Assembly (NCBI GenBank): GCA_035499555.1
Contig: DATJYO010000007.1
Coordinates: 122,795-186,794, forward strand
Direction: 5' to 3'
DNA: 64,000 nucleotides
From: Bog-159 sp035499555
GTDB lineage: Bacteria > Acidobacteriota > Terriglobia > Bryobacterales > Bryobacteraceae
The translations under genes and the position numbers were made by a program. Under the pieces are notes generated by a model that made no database searches, was not told where the DNA came from, and saw nothing but the letters and a program-made list of their open reading frames with translations. This document shows positions 1 through 8,926 of the stretch, piece after piece (the first letter of the stretch is position 1; each line of letters starts with the position of its first letter).

Positions 1-75
1 TCGGGAGATCATGTTTCGCATGGCGGCATCATATCATGGGGGCGAGCGGCCCGGCCCACGGGTGTACACTGAACG

Positions 76-1236
76 TTGCCCGAGAAATTCCTCTTCGAAG
101 CCCAGGCCGAGTGCCCCGTCACACGGGCGCGCGCCGGCCTGCTGCATACGCCGCACGGCATCGTCGAAACCCCCGTCTTCATGCCCGTCGGCACACAGGC
201 CACGGTCAAAGGACTGGCCCCCCGCGACCTGGCCGGAGAGCTCGACGCGCGCATCCTGCTGGCCAATACCTATCATCTTTATTTGCGCCCCGGCCCGGAC
301 CTGATTCGCTCCCAGGGCGGCCTGCACCGTTTCATGTCCTGGCCGCGCGCCATCCTCACCGATTCCGGCGGATTCCAGGTCTTCAGCCTGAGCGGCCTGC
401 GCAAGATCACCGACGATGGCGTGGTGTTCCAATCGCATCTCAACGGCGATACCCACACCTTCACGCCCGAATCCACCGTGGACACGCAACTGGCTTTCGC
501 CAGCGACATCATGATGGTTCTGGACGAGTGCCCCGAGTATCCGGTGAGCCACGAGTATGCGCGTGCGTCCATGCAGCGCACGGTACGTTGGGCGCACGCC
601 GCCTGCGCGCATTTCCACCGGCGCCGTCCGCAACTGGCCACCCGCCACGCTCTGTTTCCCATCGTGCAGGGTTCCATGTTCGCCGACCTGCGGCGGGAGT
701 GCGCCGCCGCGCTGGTGGACCTGGACGCGGATGGCTACGCCATCGGCGGCCTGTCGGTCGGCGAGCCGCGGCCGCTCAGCCTGGAGATGGTGGAGGCCAC
801 CGAAGCGCTGCTGCCGCGCGGCCGCCCGCGCTACGCCATGGGCGTCGGCATGCCCGAAGAACTGCCCGAGTACGTGGCGCGCGGAGTGGACATGATGGAT
901 TGTGTGCTGCCCTCCCGCAACGCCCGCAACGGCTGCCTTTTCACCTCTCAAGGCGCCGTCCGCATCAAGCAGGCGCGTTATCGCGACGATGCCGGTCCGC
1001 TCGATCCGGCGTGCACCTGCTATACCTGCGCGAACTTCTCCCGCGCCTATCTGCGCCACCTGTTTCAGGCCGGCGAGATCCTGTACGCGATGCTCGCCAC
1101 GCTGCACAACGTCAGGCGGTACCTGGACATCATGCGGGAGATCCGGCGGGCGATCCTGGAGGGGACGTTCGCGGAGTACCTGCAGAGCGCGCGCGCGGCC
1201 GTAGTCGAGGGCCAGCCGCCGGTGGGCGCCAACTGA
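76..1236 (+). CDS. tgt: Queuine/preQ1 tRNA-guanine transglycosylase
   Basis: Exchanges guanine at position 34 of GUN-anticodon tRNAs for preQ1, a late step of queuosine synthesis in the cytoplasm. The 386-residue protein has the normal bacterial length. Visible landmarks are TDSGGFQ with the general base Asp96, GGLSVGE near 224-230, the nucleophile region DMMDC with Asp275 followed by RNARNG, and the zinc ligands Cys313, Cys315, Cys318 and His344. The start is a TTG at 76. No clear Shine-Dalgarno site precedes it, and a TACACT hexamer lies only five bases upstream, so the message could be nearly leaderless. No yajC/secD neighbours are present. Identification is secure; only the exact start is uncertain. 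Confidence 0.95.
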   Translation: MPEKFLFEAQAECPVTRARAGLLHTPHGIVETPVFMPVGTQATVKGLAPRDLAGELDARILLANTYHLYLRPGPDLIRSQGGLHRFMSWPRAILTDSGGFQVFSLSGLRKITDDGVVFQSHLNGDTHTFTPESTVDTQLAFASDIMMVLDECPEYPVSHEYARASMQRTVRWAHAACAHFHRRRPQLATRHALFPIVQGSMFADLRRECAAALVDLDADGYAIGGLSVGEPRPLSLEMVEATEALLPRGRPRYAMGVGMPEELPEYVARGVDMMDCVLPSRNARNGCLFTSQGAVRIKQARYRDDAGPLDPACTCYTCANFSRAYLRHLFQAGEILYAMLATLHNVRRYLDIMREIRRAILEGTFAEYLQSARAAVVEGQPPVGAN

Positions 1237-1342
1237 GGGTTAACTGGCTGGCGGCAGATGCGGCTATGACGGCGGGGGCCGGCCACGGCACCGTTTCCGG
1301 GGCCCGAGCGCGCCGCCAGACGCCAAGCGCGGGAAGAAGGAA

Positions 1343-1359
1343 CGCTGCTCGCAGCAGCG
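1343..1359. terminator. Possible hairpin between convergent tgt and RNB genes
   Basis: Six-base arms CGCTGC and GCAGCG flank a five-base loop, directly after the stop codon of the minus-strand ribonuclease gene. No T-tract follows on either strand, so this is at best a weak or Rho-assisted terminator. The rest of the gap from 1237 holds no gene that I can see. Confidence 0.25.
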
Positions 1360-1360
1360 C

Positions 1361-2833
1361 TCACGCCCGCCCGAAGTCGATAAATCCGCGACCCGGATCG
1401 GTATTCAGCAGCCGGACCCGGACCTGGTCGCCGACGTCCAGCCCGTGCTCGCCGCGCATCAGGCGCCCTTCCACGGGCGGCGATACCAGGCGTACGAAGG
1501 TGCCTTTAGGCACGACTCCCGTCACTACCGCGGGGAAGACTTCGCCGATCCGATCGCGCATGGCGACGGCCGCAATGCGCTTGGACATAGCCCGTTCCAC
1601 CTTGCGCGCGGCATCCTCCCGCTCGGTGCAGCGGCGGGCCACCGAATCCAGTTCCGCGTCGCCGTACGGCGTACCCTGACTGGCCAGCACTGCTTTTACG
1701 AGCCTCTGCGTAACCAGATCCGCAAAGCGCCGATTGGGCGCGGTCGAATGCGTGTAATCGTGGACCGCCAGCGCAAAATGGCCGATCTGCTCGCCGCCGG
1801 GCCGTTCCAGGACATATTCGCCCGGTCCCATCAGCTTGACTACGGCCAGCGACAGGTCGGCGTAATGCAGCGGATCCGCGGCGCGGCGCGCGATCAGAAA
1901 ACGGTTGAGCGCCCCCGAATCCGGATCGGCGGGCAGCCGGCCGCCCGCGCGCGCGGCCAGCTCGACAATGCGGTCCCAGCGCTCCGGCGTTTTCACCACC
2001 CGGCGGATCGAGGGAACACTCTTGTCGTGCAGCAGCCGGGCAATGACGCCGTTGGCGGCGATCATGAAATCTTCGATCAACTGCGAGGCGCGGTTGCGAT
2101 GCCGCGGCCGGATGCCGGTCACATGGCCGTCCGAGACCACGGCCTCCGTTTCGGCGCGGTCCAGGTCGAGCGCGCCCAGGCGGTGGCGCATCTCGCGCAG
2201 CTTCTGGGCGGCTTCATCCTGCAGACGAAGCTGATCCCGCAGGTCCGGGGACGCGGCCACTTTTTCCGGCGGCTCGCCGTGCCCTTCGAGCCACGGCCCC
2301 ACCGAACTGTAGGCCAGTTGCGCAGCATTGCGCGTAACGGCCCGGTACGCCGTGCCGTCCTGCACGGAGCCATCCGCGGCCACTGTCACTTCGACGACCA
2401 CCGACAGCCGGTCGGCGTGTTCGTTGAGCGACGTCAGATCGGTGGACAGGTCGTCCGGCAGCATGGAGAAGTTCTTCACGCCCGTGTACACCGTGGTGCA
2501 GTTCGCCGCGGCGTGCGCATCGATCGGCGACCCCTTGGCTACGTCGCCATCCACATCGGCGATTCCCACGCGGATGCGGATGGCGCCGTGGTCCAGGCGC
2601 TCGGCCACCTCGATCTGGTCGAGATCGCGCGAGGTATCGTTGTCGATGGACGACCACAGCAACGCGCGCAGATCCCGCACGGCCCCATCGGCGGGAGCCT
2701 GCGCCGGGTGCGAACGCAGAGCGGCGGCCTGGCGCTCCGCATCCGGCGGAAAGTCCGGCACGAATCCTTCGTCGATCATCTCCTGCCGCGCCAGGGCGGT
2801 GAGATCGTAATGATTACCGTGTGTGTGATTCAT
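1361..2833 (-). CDS. RNB-domain 3'-5' exoribonuclease (RNase II/R family)
   Basis: Predicted hydrolytic 3'-5' exoribonuclease. The RNB catalytic block starts near residue 55 and shows the metal-binding tetrad in SIDNDTSRDLDQ (Asp64, Asp66, Asp70, Asp72), then GIADVDGDV and a late HDYTHSTAPNRRFADL motif that matches the family's arginine-containing active-site region. A short S1-like segment (about 425-475, PAVVTGVVPKGTFVRLV) closes the protein. At 490 residues it is much shorter than RNase R or RNase II and lacks the N-terminal cold-shock domains. This is the compact RNB type seen in several phyla, so the symbol rnr is not assigned. It lies nine bases upstream (in transcription order) of the serine hydrolase gene and could be cotranscribed with it. 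Confidence 0.88.
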   Translation of the reverse strand: MNHTHGNHYDLTALARQEMIDEGFVPDFPPDAERQAAALRSHPAQAPADGAVRDLRALLWSSIDNDTSRDLDQIEVAERLDHGAIRIRVGIADVDGDVAKGSPIDAHAAANCTTVYTGVKNFSMLPDDLSTDLTSLNEHADRLSVVVEVTVAADGSVQDGTAYRAVTRNAAQLAYSSVGPWLEGHGEPPEKVAASPDLRDQLRLQDEAAQKLREMRHRLGALDLDRAETEAVVSDGHVTGIRPRHRNRASQLIEDFMIAANGVIARLLHDKSVPSIRRVVKTPERWDRIVELAARAGGRLPADPDSGALNRFLIARRAADPLHYADLSLAVVKLMGPGEYVLERPGGEQIGHFALAVHDYTHSTAPNRRFADLVTQRLVKAVLASQGTPYGDAELDSVARRCTEREDAARKVERAMSKRIAAVAMRDRIGEVFPAVVTGVVPKGTFVRLVSPPVEGRLMRGEHGLDVGDQVRVRLLNTDPGRGFIDFGRA

Positions 2834-2842
2834 GGGTCAGTG

Positions 2843-4276
2843 TTATTCGGGTGCCAATCTCAGGCCGGCGATCTTGCCGTCTTTGGCGAAACGTACCGTG
2901 ATCGAAACGCTGCCCTGCGCGGACTTGAGCCGGTAAGTCCGTATGGGTTCGTCGCCGGAATCGTTCCGCTCCATCAGGTCGAACGCGGTGGCCGGTCCCT
3001 GTTCTTTTAATAGGCTCGCGGCTTCCTGGATCCGGTCCGGGAAGAAGAAGGCGCGGGCTTCGGGGGTGAATGCCTGCGGATCGGCCACGCCGCCGGCAAT
3101 TTTCCCGAGCAGGGCACGCACGAAGGCCGTCCGCTCCGGCTCGGTATCCGGAATGGGCCGGGCCTCCGGCACGGCCAGCGACGTATTGTACAGCCCCGCT
3201 ACTGCGTGTCCGATCTTTCCGGGACGCGCGTGTCCCGAGTCCAGGTTCGTCAGCACCACTACGGTCAAGCCGTCGTCCACAAAGCGCCCGATGTACGTAG
3301 TGAATCCCTGCCAGGCGCCCCCGTGCTCGATCAGCCGGTGCCCGTTTTGCGCGGTGATGGTCCAGGCAAAGCCATAGTGACCCGGATTGGGCTTGCCGTC
3401 ATTGAGCGCGAACACAGTCCACATGCGGTCGAGCGAAGACTTCTTCACCAGTTTCTCGGTGTACAGTGCCGCGTCCCATTTGGCCAGATCCGGCACGTTG
3501 AAATACATGGCGCCGTCGGCCGTCGAATTGAAGGTAGGCGAGACCCACTCCTGGTTCTTGAGTTCGCCTTTGACCCACTCATACCCGGCCGAGCGATTCG
3601 GAACGATATCCCGCTCGCTGATGATGCGGGTGGCGTTCATCCCCAGCGGGCGGAAGATGCGCTCGGCCAGGTAATCGCCGTAAAATTTGCCGGTGAGGCG
3701 GCGGATCAGCATGCCCAGGATCACGTAATTGGTATTGGTGTAACGCCATCGTTCGCCGGGCTGGAAGTCCATTGGCATGGCCGCAATCCGGTCGAAGAGC
3801 TGGTCCTCGGTCAGATCCTGCCGCAGATAAAACGGCCCGCCGGGCTTGGTGCGGGCGGAGGTCTCGTACTCGGCGATGCCGGAGGTGTGCGACAGCAGGT
3901 TCTTGACCTTGACCGGTTTCCAGATGTCCGGCGCGCGGTCGAAATACCTGGTCACGCTGTCTTCCAGATCGATCTTGCCTTCTTCCACCAGCATCATGAT
4001 GGCGGTGGCGGCGAACTGCTTCCCGACCGAGCCCGATTGGAAGATCGTTTCCGGCTTCACGGGTACGTCAAGCTCCAGGTTGGCCAACCCGTATCCCTGG
4101 GCTTTGACGATTTCGCCGCGCCGATAGATACCGAGCGAGAGTCCGGGGATGTGCTCCCGTTTCATCTCGGCCGTCACGTACGCATCGATCGGGTCCGCCG
4201 CCACGGCGGCGCGCGGCAGCCCGGCGAATGTTATGGCGGCCAAGACGGTGCACCGGCACCAACGACGTTTGGACAT
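2843..4276 (-). CDS. Exported serine hydrolase, beta-lactamase class C / penicillin-binding family
   Basis: A 477-residue protein with an N-terminal signal peptide (hydrophobic run about 8-27, cleavage near AVA-AD). The serine beta-lactamase fold is shown by the SVGK motif (Ser83, Lys86), the YTN motif in RYTNTNY and the C-terminal HGG in EHGGAWQG. These are the residues expected of DD-peptidases, esterases and class C-like enzymes. The substrate cannot be told; in Acidobacteriota such genes are numerous and mostly uncharacterised. The C-terminal 130 residues form an extra domain of unknown role. The open frame continues upstream to 4519, but that part is compositionally unlike a signal peptide; ATG 4276 is preferred, with ATG 4297 as an alternative. 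Confidence 0.88.
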   Translation of the reverse strand: MSKRRWCRCTVLAAITFAGLPRAAVAADPIDAYVTAEMKREHIPGLSLGIYRRGEIVKAQGYGLANLELDVPVKPETIFQSGSVGKQFAATAIMMLVEEGKIDLEDSVTRYFDRAPDIWKPVKVKNLLSHTSGIAEYETSARTKPGGPFYLRQDLTEDQLFDRIAAMPMDFQPGERWRYTNTNYVILGMLIRRLTGKFYGDYLAERIFRPLGMNATRIISERDIVPNRSAGYEWVKGELKNQEWVSPTFNSTADGAMYFNVPDLAKWDAALYTEKLVKKSSLDRMWTVFALNDGKPNPGHYGFAWTITAQNGHRLIEHGGAWQGFTTYIGRFVDDGLTVVVLTNLDSGHARPGKIGHAVAGLYNTSLAVPEARPIPDTEPERTAFVRALLGKIAGGVADPQAFTPEARAFFFPDRIQEAASLLKEQGPATAFDLMERNDSGDEPIRTYRLKSAQGSVSITVRFAKDGKIAGLRLAPE

Positions 4277-4331
4277 GGCCGTACACGAGGCTATCATTTT
4301 GCGCAGACGTTGTGGGCCGGCGGCGGGAGGC

Positions 4332-4553
4332 TCAGACCGGGTGGCGCACCGTGCGGGCCAAAAGTTGGCGCGCGCGCTCCAGCGCCTTCTGCTCGGCTTC
4401 TTCGCGCGTGGCGCCGGTGGTGCGCGCCAGGTTCGCGCCCGGCGCGACATTGTCGGCCTGGCAGCGGTAGGTATCGCCGAGCCTGAACGAACTGAGCCGC
4501 ACCTGCCACGGCGCGACATCCACCACGCGCTCGCGATAGTCTTCCGGCCTCAT
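4332..4553 (-). CDS. Small hypothetical protein, 73 residues
   Basis: I do not recognise this family. The 73-residue product has a plausible amphipathic pattern: beta-like stretches around WQVRLSSFRLGDTYRCQAD, then a Glu/Lys-rich helix TREEAEQKALERARQLL. That strand-strand-helix order recalls the C-terminal half of double-stranded-RNA-binding or HicB-like domains, but this is only a visual analogy. It starts with ATG, has normal codon usage for the region and sits between the serine hydrolase gene and the divergent ABC ATPase gene. It could be the first gene of the minus-strand run that ends with the RNB ribonuclease. Without homologues, its reality is likely but not certain. Confidence 0.5.
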   Translation of the reverse strand: MRPEDYRERVVDVAPWQVRLSSFRLGDTYRCQADNVAPGANLARTTGATREEAEQKALERARQLLARTVRHPV

Positions 4554-4625
4554 CTCCAGCCGAGGCTATCATCTCCAGCATGGCGGCGCAAATCGCGCTT
4601 GCACCGTTATACGATGGGCTGACCC

Positions 4626-5414
4626 GTGGCCTCCGACTATCCCGCTCTGATCGAACTGGAACGCGTATCGGTGATGCGCGGCGATAAGATCGTGCTGCAC
4701 GATATCAGCCTGCGCGTGGGGGTGGGCGAACACGTGGCCATTCTGGGTCCGAACGGATGCGGCAAGTCCACCCTGATCAAGACCATCATGCGCGAATGTT
4801 ACCCGCTGGTCCGCCCCGGCTCGCGCATGGCCCTCTTCGGGCAGGAGCGCTGGAACATATTCGATCTGCGGCCGCTGCTGGGCGTGGTCTCGAACGATTG
4901 GATGACGCTCTGCACGCGCGAAATCACCGGCCGGGAAGCCGTGCTCTCCGGGTTCTTCGGCAGCGTGGGGGTGCAGCCGTACCATCGGATCACAGCCGAA
5001 ATCGAACGCAAGAGCGCGGAGATTCTGGAGCTGTTGGAGATCCCGCACCTGGCGGAACGGGACGTGAACGAGATGTCCTCCGGCGAAGCGCGCCGCGTAC
5101 TGCTGGCGCGGGCCCTGGTGCACGATCCGCGCGCCCTGGTGCTCGACGAACCCAGCAACAGCCTGGACGTCGCCGCACAGCACGAACTGCGGGAGCTGAT
5201 GCGCAAGCTGGCGCGGGCGGGCATCGGGATCATCCTGGTTACGCATCACCTGGCCGATATCATCCCGGAGATCGACCGGGTGATCCTGATGCGGGCGGGC
5301 GCCATCGTCGCGGACGGAAACAAACAGGACGTGCTGACCGCCGCGGCGTTAGCCGGACTGTTCGGCCTGCCGGTGGATCTCGCACAACGCGACGGCTATT
5401 ATCACCTTTGGTAG
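4626..5414 (+). CDS. ABC transporter ATP-binding protein
   Basis: A single ATPase domain of 262 residues. Walker A is GPNGCGKST at 41-49, the signature is MSSGEARR at 150-157, Walker B is LVLDEPS at 171-177, and the H-loop is in LVTHHL near 202. The signature motif deviates from LSGGQ, with SSGE in place of SGGQ, as in some ModF-like and iron-type ATPases. No permease or binding protein lies next to it, so its transporter partner is not in this window; it may act alone like ModF. The start is GTG at 4626, with no strong ribosome-binding site. A TACGAT hexamer nine bases upstream might be a -10 element of a nearly leaderless transcript. Confidence 0.9.
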   Translation: MASDYPALIELERVSVMRGDKIVLHDISLRVGVGEHVAILGPNGCGKSTLIKTIMRECYPLVRPGSRMALFGQERWNIFDLRPLLGVVSNDWMTLCTREITGREAVLSGFFGSVGVQPYHRITAEIERKSAEILELLEIPHLAERDVNEMSSGEARRVLLARALVHDPRALVLDEPSNSLDVAAQHELRELMRKLARAGIGIILVTHHLADIIPEIDRVILMRAGAIVADGNKQDVLTAAALAGLFGLPVDLAQRDGYYHLW

Positions 5415-5428
5415 CCGGCCGCGCCCGG

Positions 5429-5881
5429 CTACAATGCCGCCAGAACCTGCTCGGCGTGGCCTTCGGGCTTCACCCTGGCGAAGATCTTCTGGATCTTCCC
5501 CTGTTCGTCGATGACGAAGGTGGTCCGCTCGATGCCCATCACCTTCTTGCCGTACATGTTCTTTTCTTTCCACACGCCGTAATCCTGCACGGCCTGGTGG
5601 TCCACATCGCACAGCAACGTGAACGGCAATTTCTGTTTCTGCTTGAAATTGGTTTGGGCTTTGGGCGTATCTTTGGAAATACCCAGCACCGCGACGCCCT
5701 TCTTCTCGAATTTCTTGAAAGTGTCGCGAAACTCGCAGGCCTCCACCGTGCAGCCGGGCGTGCTGGCTTTGGGATAGAAGAACAGGACCACTTTCCGGCC
5801 TCGCATATCCTTCAGATCGAACGGCTGGCCGGCATCGGTCTCCAGCCGGATATCGGGGGCTTTGTCGCCTTCTTTGATCAT
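5429..5881 (-). CDS. bcp: Thioredoxin-dependent thiol peroxidase (Bcp/PrxQ)
   Basis: Cytoplasmic atypical 2-Cys peroxiredoxin that reduces hydrogen peroxide and organic hydroperoxides using thioredoxin. The 150 residues include the TPGC active site with peroxidatic Cys44 and the resolving Cys49 five residues later, which is the PrxQ alpha arrangement. The downstream GIERTTFVIDEQGKI segment is typical. Its ATG overlaps the stop of gatB in an ATGA junction, so the two are translationally coupled. The link between an amidotransferase subunit and a peroxidase is presumably only operonic. Confidence 0.95.
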   Translation of the reverse strand: MIKEGDKAPDIRLETDAGQPFDLKDMRGRKVVLFFYPKASTPGCTVEACEFRDTFKKFEKKGVAVLGISKDTPKAQTNFKQKQKLPFTLLCDVDHQAVQDYGVWKEKNMYGKKVMGIERTTFVIDEQGKIQKIFARVKPEGHAEQVLAAL

Positions 5882-7359
5882 GAGTTCAGCCTCTTGCGCA
5901 ACATCTCGTTTACAGCGCCGGGATTGGCCTGCCCGCGCGAGGCTTTCATCACCTGCCCCACCAGGAATCCCAGCACCGTGGTCTTGCCGCTCTTGTATTG
6001 CTCCACCTGTTTGGGGTTCTGATCCAGCACCGTATCGATCAGCTTCTCGATGGCGCCGCTGTCGCTGATCTGTTTCAGTCCTTCCCGCTCGATGATCGCC
6101 GGAGCCGCCTCGCCGCCGGCGAACATCTTGGCGAAGACTTCCTTGGCGATCTTGCCGGAGATCGTGCCATCGCGGATGAGCGCCACCAGCTCGCCCAGAT
6201 TCTCGGCGGTCACCGGGGACTCCGCAATTCCCTTTCCTTCCGCGTTGAGCGCGCCCATCAGATCGCCCATCACCCAGTTGGCCGCCAGCTTGGGATCGCC
6301 CGCCCGCGCGGCGGTCTTCTCGAAATACGCGGCGATGGCCCGGCTGGCGGTCAGCACGTTGGCGTCATATTCGCTCAGTGCCCAGAGCGCCTGGAATCGC
6401 TTGCGTTTGGCCGCCGGAAGTTCCGGCATGTCCGCGCCAATCTCCTCCAGCATCTGGCGCGAGATGCGCAAGGGCGCCAGGTCCGGCTCCGGAAAATAGC
6501 GGTAATCGTGCGCGTGTTCCTTGCTGCGCATCCCCGCCGTCTCGCCCGTTTCCGGATTGAACAACCGGGTCTCCTGCTGGATCTTGCCGCCGCTCTCCAG
6601 GATACCCACCTGGCGCGCGATCTCGTGATCCAGCGCCAGCTTCAGGAATCGGAACGAATTCAGGTTCTTCACTTCGGCCTTGGTGCCCAAATGCTCCGCG
6701 CCCTTGAGCCGGACCGACACATTGGCATCGCAGCGCAAATGCCCCTTCTCCATGTCGCAGGTGGAGACGTTCAGAAACTCCATGGTCCGCTTCAGCTCGG
6801 TCAGAAAATCGTAAGCCTCCTGCGATCCGCGCATATCCGGCTCGGTGACGATTTCGATCAGCGGCGTCCCGGAGCGGTTCAAATCCACGTAGCTGTAGCG
6901 GTCGGAGTCGCGGAACCCGTCGTGGATGCTCTTGCCGGCATCGTCCTCCATGTGTACGCGGGTGATGCCGATACGCCTGGGCGCGCCGTCCACGGTTATT
7001 TCGAGCCAGCCGTGCTCGGCCAGCGGCTCCTCGTATTGCGAGATCTGGTAGCCCTTGGGCAGGTCCGGATAGAAGTAATTTTTGCGCGCGAATCGCGAAA
7101 CCGGCCGCACGCGGCAGTTCAACGCCAGGGCCGCCTTGATGGCCAGCCGCACGGCCGCGGCGTTGAGCACCGGCAGCGCGCCGGGCAGGCCCAGGCACAC
7201 CGGGCAGACGTTGCTGTTGGGTTGCGCGCCGAAACTGGTGGGACAGGCGCAGAATATCTTGGTCGCGGTGGCCAGTTGGACGTGCACCTCCAGGCCGATG
7301 ACCGGCTCGTATTTGGCGATCGCCTCCGGGCCCGCCAGATCCGCAGTCAGCGATGACAT
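5878..7359 (-). CDS. gatB: Aspartyl/glutamyl-tRNA(Asn/Gln) amidotransferase subunit B
   Basis: Kinase and tRNA-recognising subunit of GatCAB, which converts Glu-tRNA(Gln) or Asp-tRNA(Asn) to the amide form. The 493-residue protein begins with the conserved YEPVIGLEVHVQL segment and a four-cysteine zinc site (Cys37, Cys39, Cys52, Cys55). GMRSKEHAHDYRYFPEPDL and the C-terminal YqeY-like domain ending in NPGAVNEMLRKRL are also characteristic. gatA and gatC are not adjacent. The gene ends in an ATGA overlap with bcp. Start ATG 7359 fits the usual N-terminal length. Confidence 0.97.
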   Translation of the reverse strand: MSSLTADLAGPEAIAKYEPVIGLEVHVQLATATKIFCACPTSFGAQPNSNVCPVCLGLPGALPVLNAAAVRLAIKAALALNCRVRPVSRFARKNYFYPDLPKGYQISQYEEPLAEHGWLEITVDGAPRRIGITRVHMEDDAGKSIHDGFRDSDRYSYVDLNRSGTPLIEIVTEPDMRGSQEAYDFLTELKRTMEFLNVSTCDMEKGHLRCDANVSVRLKGAEHLGTKAEVKNLNSFRFLKLALDHEIARQVGILESGGKIQQETRLFNPETGETAGMRSKEHAHDYRYFPEPDLAPLRISRQMLEEIGADMPELPAAKRKRFQALWALSEYDANVLTASRAIAAYFEKTAARAGDPKLAANWVMGDLMGALNAEGKGIAESPVTAENLGELVALIRDGTISGKIAKEVFAKMFAGGEAAPAIIEREGLKQISDSGAIEKLIDTVLDQNPKQVEQYKSGKTTVLGFLVGQVMKASRGQANPGAVNEMLRKRLNS

Positions 7360-7449
7360 GAATCTTCATTATGCCGCGATTCCGCGGCAGCGAATCCGGC
7401 GCGTGCCCGGCCGGCGAGTTGCTAGAATCGGACTCAGAGGTCTGTTTGG

Positions 7450-8268
7450 ATGCCCGATGCCGGCACGCTTGAATTAGGCAGCGTCCAGAAGACGCTGCTT
7501 CTGCCATTGTGGGGACGCGCCGTCGAAACGCGGTCCTCCCACCCGCTGCTGGTGGATGAAACCGCCGTGCGCATCATGGCGGAGATCGGCTATGACTTCT
7601 CCACCATCGCGCGGAACACCAGCCCCATCAGCCAGCTCTGCTGGATCGCCCGCAGCCTGCACATCGACCGCACGCTGCGGGAATTCCTGGAATACCATCC
7701 GCAGGCCACCGTGGTGAATCTCGGCTGCGGCATGGACACCACTTTCGAACGCATCGACAACGGCCGCGTCCACTGGTACGACCTGGATCTGCCGGACGTG
7801 ATCGCCCTGCGGCGCCGCTTCATTCCGGAGACCGGCCGCCGCCAGTTCCTGGCCAGCTCCCTGTTCGACTACGAATGGCTGCATCAATTGAAAGTCGAGG
7901 ATGCCGTTTTCCTGGCGGCGGCCGGCGTGCTTTACTACTTCACCGAAGACCAGGTCCGCGCATTTCTCCTCACCCTGGCGGACGCCTTCCCGGGCTGCCA
8001 GCTCATCTTCGACGCCTGCTCCGCTTTCGGCCTCCGCACCGCCAACAAAAAGGTGATCACCGCCGGCGGCATGGACGATAGCGCCTTCCTCAAATGGAGC
8101 CTTGAGCGGGCCCAGCTCCTGGAATCCTGGGACCGGCGGATCGTTGTGCGCGCGGAGTATCCGATGTTCCGCAAGCTCAAGCTGGCCGTGGAGCCAAAGA
8201 AGCGCTGGGGCATGTTCATGTCCGACACCCTGCGGGTGATGTCCATGGTGCACCTGCGCCTGGGCTAG
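7450..8268 (+). CDS. Class I SAM-dependent methyltransferase, leucine-carboxyl-methyltransferase-like (COG3315 type)
   Basis: The 272-residue protein matches the LCMT/PpmC-type O-methyltransferase fold. It has an N-terminal helical lid with RSSHPLLVDETA, motif I VVNLGCGMDTTFE at 88-100, and an acidic loop YDLDLPDVIALRRRFIPE that binds SAM ribose. Such proteins are often associated with polyketide or secondary metabolism, but no biosynthetic cluster is present here and the acceptor is unknown. The gene stands alone between divergent gatB and convergent arsR-type gene. ATG 7450 is the only sensible start; TAGAAT at 7423-7428 could be its -10 element, though no matching -35 is seen. Confidence 0.85.
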   Translation: MPDAGTLELGSVQKTLLLPLWGRAVETRSSHPLLVDETAVRIMAEIGYDFSTIARNTSPISQLCWIARSLHIDRTLREFLEYHPQATVVNLGCGMDTTFERIDNGRVHWYDLDLPDVIALRRRFIPETGRRQFLASSLFDYEWLHQLKVEDAVFLAAAGVLYYFTEDQVRAFLLTLADAFPGCQLIFDACSAFGLRTANKKVITAGGMDDSAFLKWSLERAQLLESWDRRIVVRAEYPMFRKLKLAVEPKKRWGMFMSDTLRVMSMVHLRLG

Positions 8269-8281
8269 CTCCGGTACGGGT

Positions 8282-8890
8282 TCAGGACGCGGGTTCCCCG
8301 GACTCCGCCGGCACGAAGGCGATCGTAAGCGTCCAACGTTTCGCGTCTCGCCCGCCGGCTCGCTTGGCCTTGCCCTTCTGATCGGACAGTTCCTGCAGGA
8401 CCTGAAGTAATCGTTTGCGGATTTGGGCGATCCGGCGCTGGTTGGCAGTCGTGGTGATGCGCACGACCAGCGGGCGGCCGCCACGAGGTCTGGGCAGAGC
8501 CAGCTGGACCTCGCGCCGAGCCTGTTCGAGGGCCACTGTGGCCAGCCCGCTGATGGCCTGCTGCATGGGTCGGGATCGGGACGGCTGACGTCCCGAGATG
8601 GTGTTGCTGGCCGCCTCATACCATTTCTCGGTGGCCCCCCGGTTCTGCCGGGTTTTCGCGAGTGTCAGCAGGCCGACACGTTCCAGCGCGTTGGCGTGAT
8701 GATAGAGCTTTGTGGGCGGCTCGCCGAGCTGCTGGGCGACTTGCTTGGTCGTCCGCGGCCCCTCCGCGAACAGTTCCAACATGCGCAGGCGCAGCGGATG
8801 GGCGAGCGCGCGCAGCTGGTCGAGACTGCCAGACGGGCTCCGGCCGGAAACTACCGACCCTTTTTTCATGATCCGAGGCTTTGCCTTCAT
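8282..8890 (-). CDS. ArsR-type winged-helix transcriptional regulator
   Basis: The N-terminal half carries the ArsR/winged-helix domain: LDQLRALAHPLRLRMLELFAEG, then the recognition helix region TTKQVAQQLGEPPTKLYHHANALERVGLL. The YHHANALERVGL wording is like the HTH_20 subgroup of acidobacterial and actinobacterial regulators. No metal-binding cysteine motif is seen, so the signal is probably not arsenite. The C-terminal half (about 110-202) is basic, lacks a recognisable domain and is longer than in plain ArsR proteins. I chose ATG 8890; ATG 8869 is possible and the longer frame to 8926 is unlikely. It is divergent from the CPBP protease gene, and two palindromes lie between them, implying joint control. 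Confidence 0.8.
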   Translation of the reverse strand: MKAKPRIMKKGSVVSGRSPSGSLDQLRALAHPLRLRMLELFAEGPRTTKQVAQQLGEPPTKLYHHANALERVGLLTLAKTRQNRGATEKWYEAASNTISGRQPSRSRPMQQAISGLATVALEQARREVQLALPRPRGGRPLVVRITTTANQRRIAQIRKRLLQVLQELSDQKGKAKRAGGRDAKRWTLTIAFVPAESGEPAS

Positions 8891-8926
8891 TCCGGGCTGA
8901 ATTATTTCCAGTAGACAGCTTATCAT

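Noticed and set aside
1445..3010. A 521-residue open frame on the plus strand
   Set aside because: It lies antisense to the RNB ribonuclease, whose product has a full motif set. The frame arises from the high GC content and has a composition rich in Arg, Gly and His with no domain.
4286..4572. Twelve-base repeat CGAGGCTATCAT found twice
   Set aside because: The copies lie at 4286-4297 and 4561-4572 with no common context or orientation to genes. A short chance repeat is the simplest reading.
5998..7356. A 452-residue open frame on the plus strand
   Set aside because: Antisense shadow of gatB, caused by GC-rich third positions.
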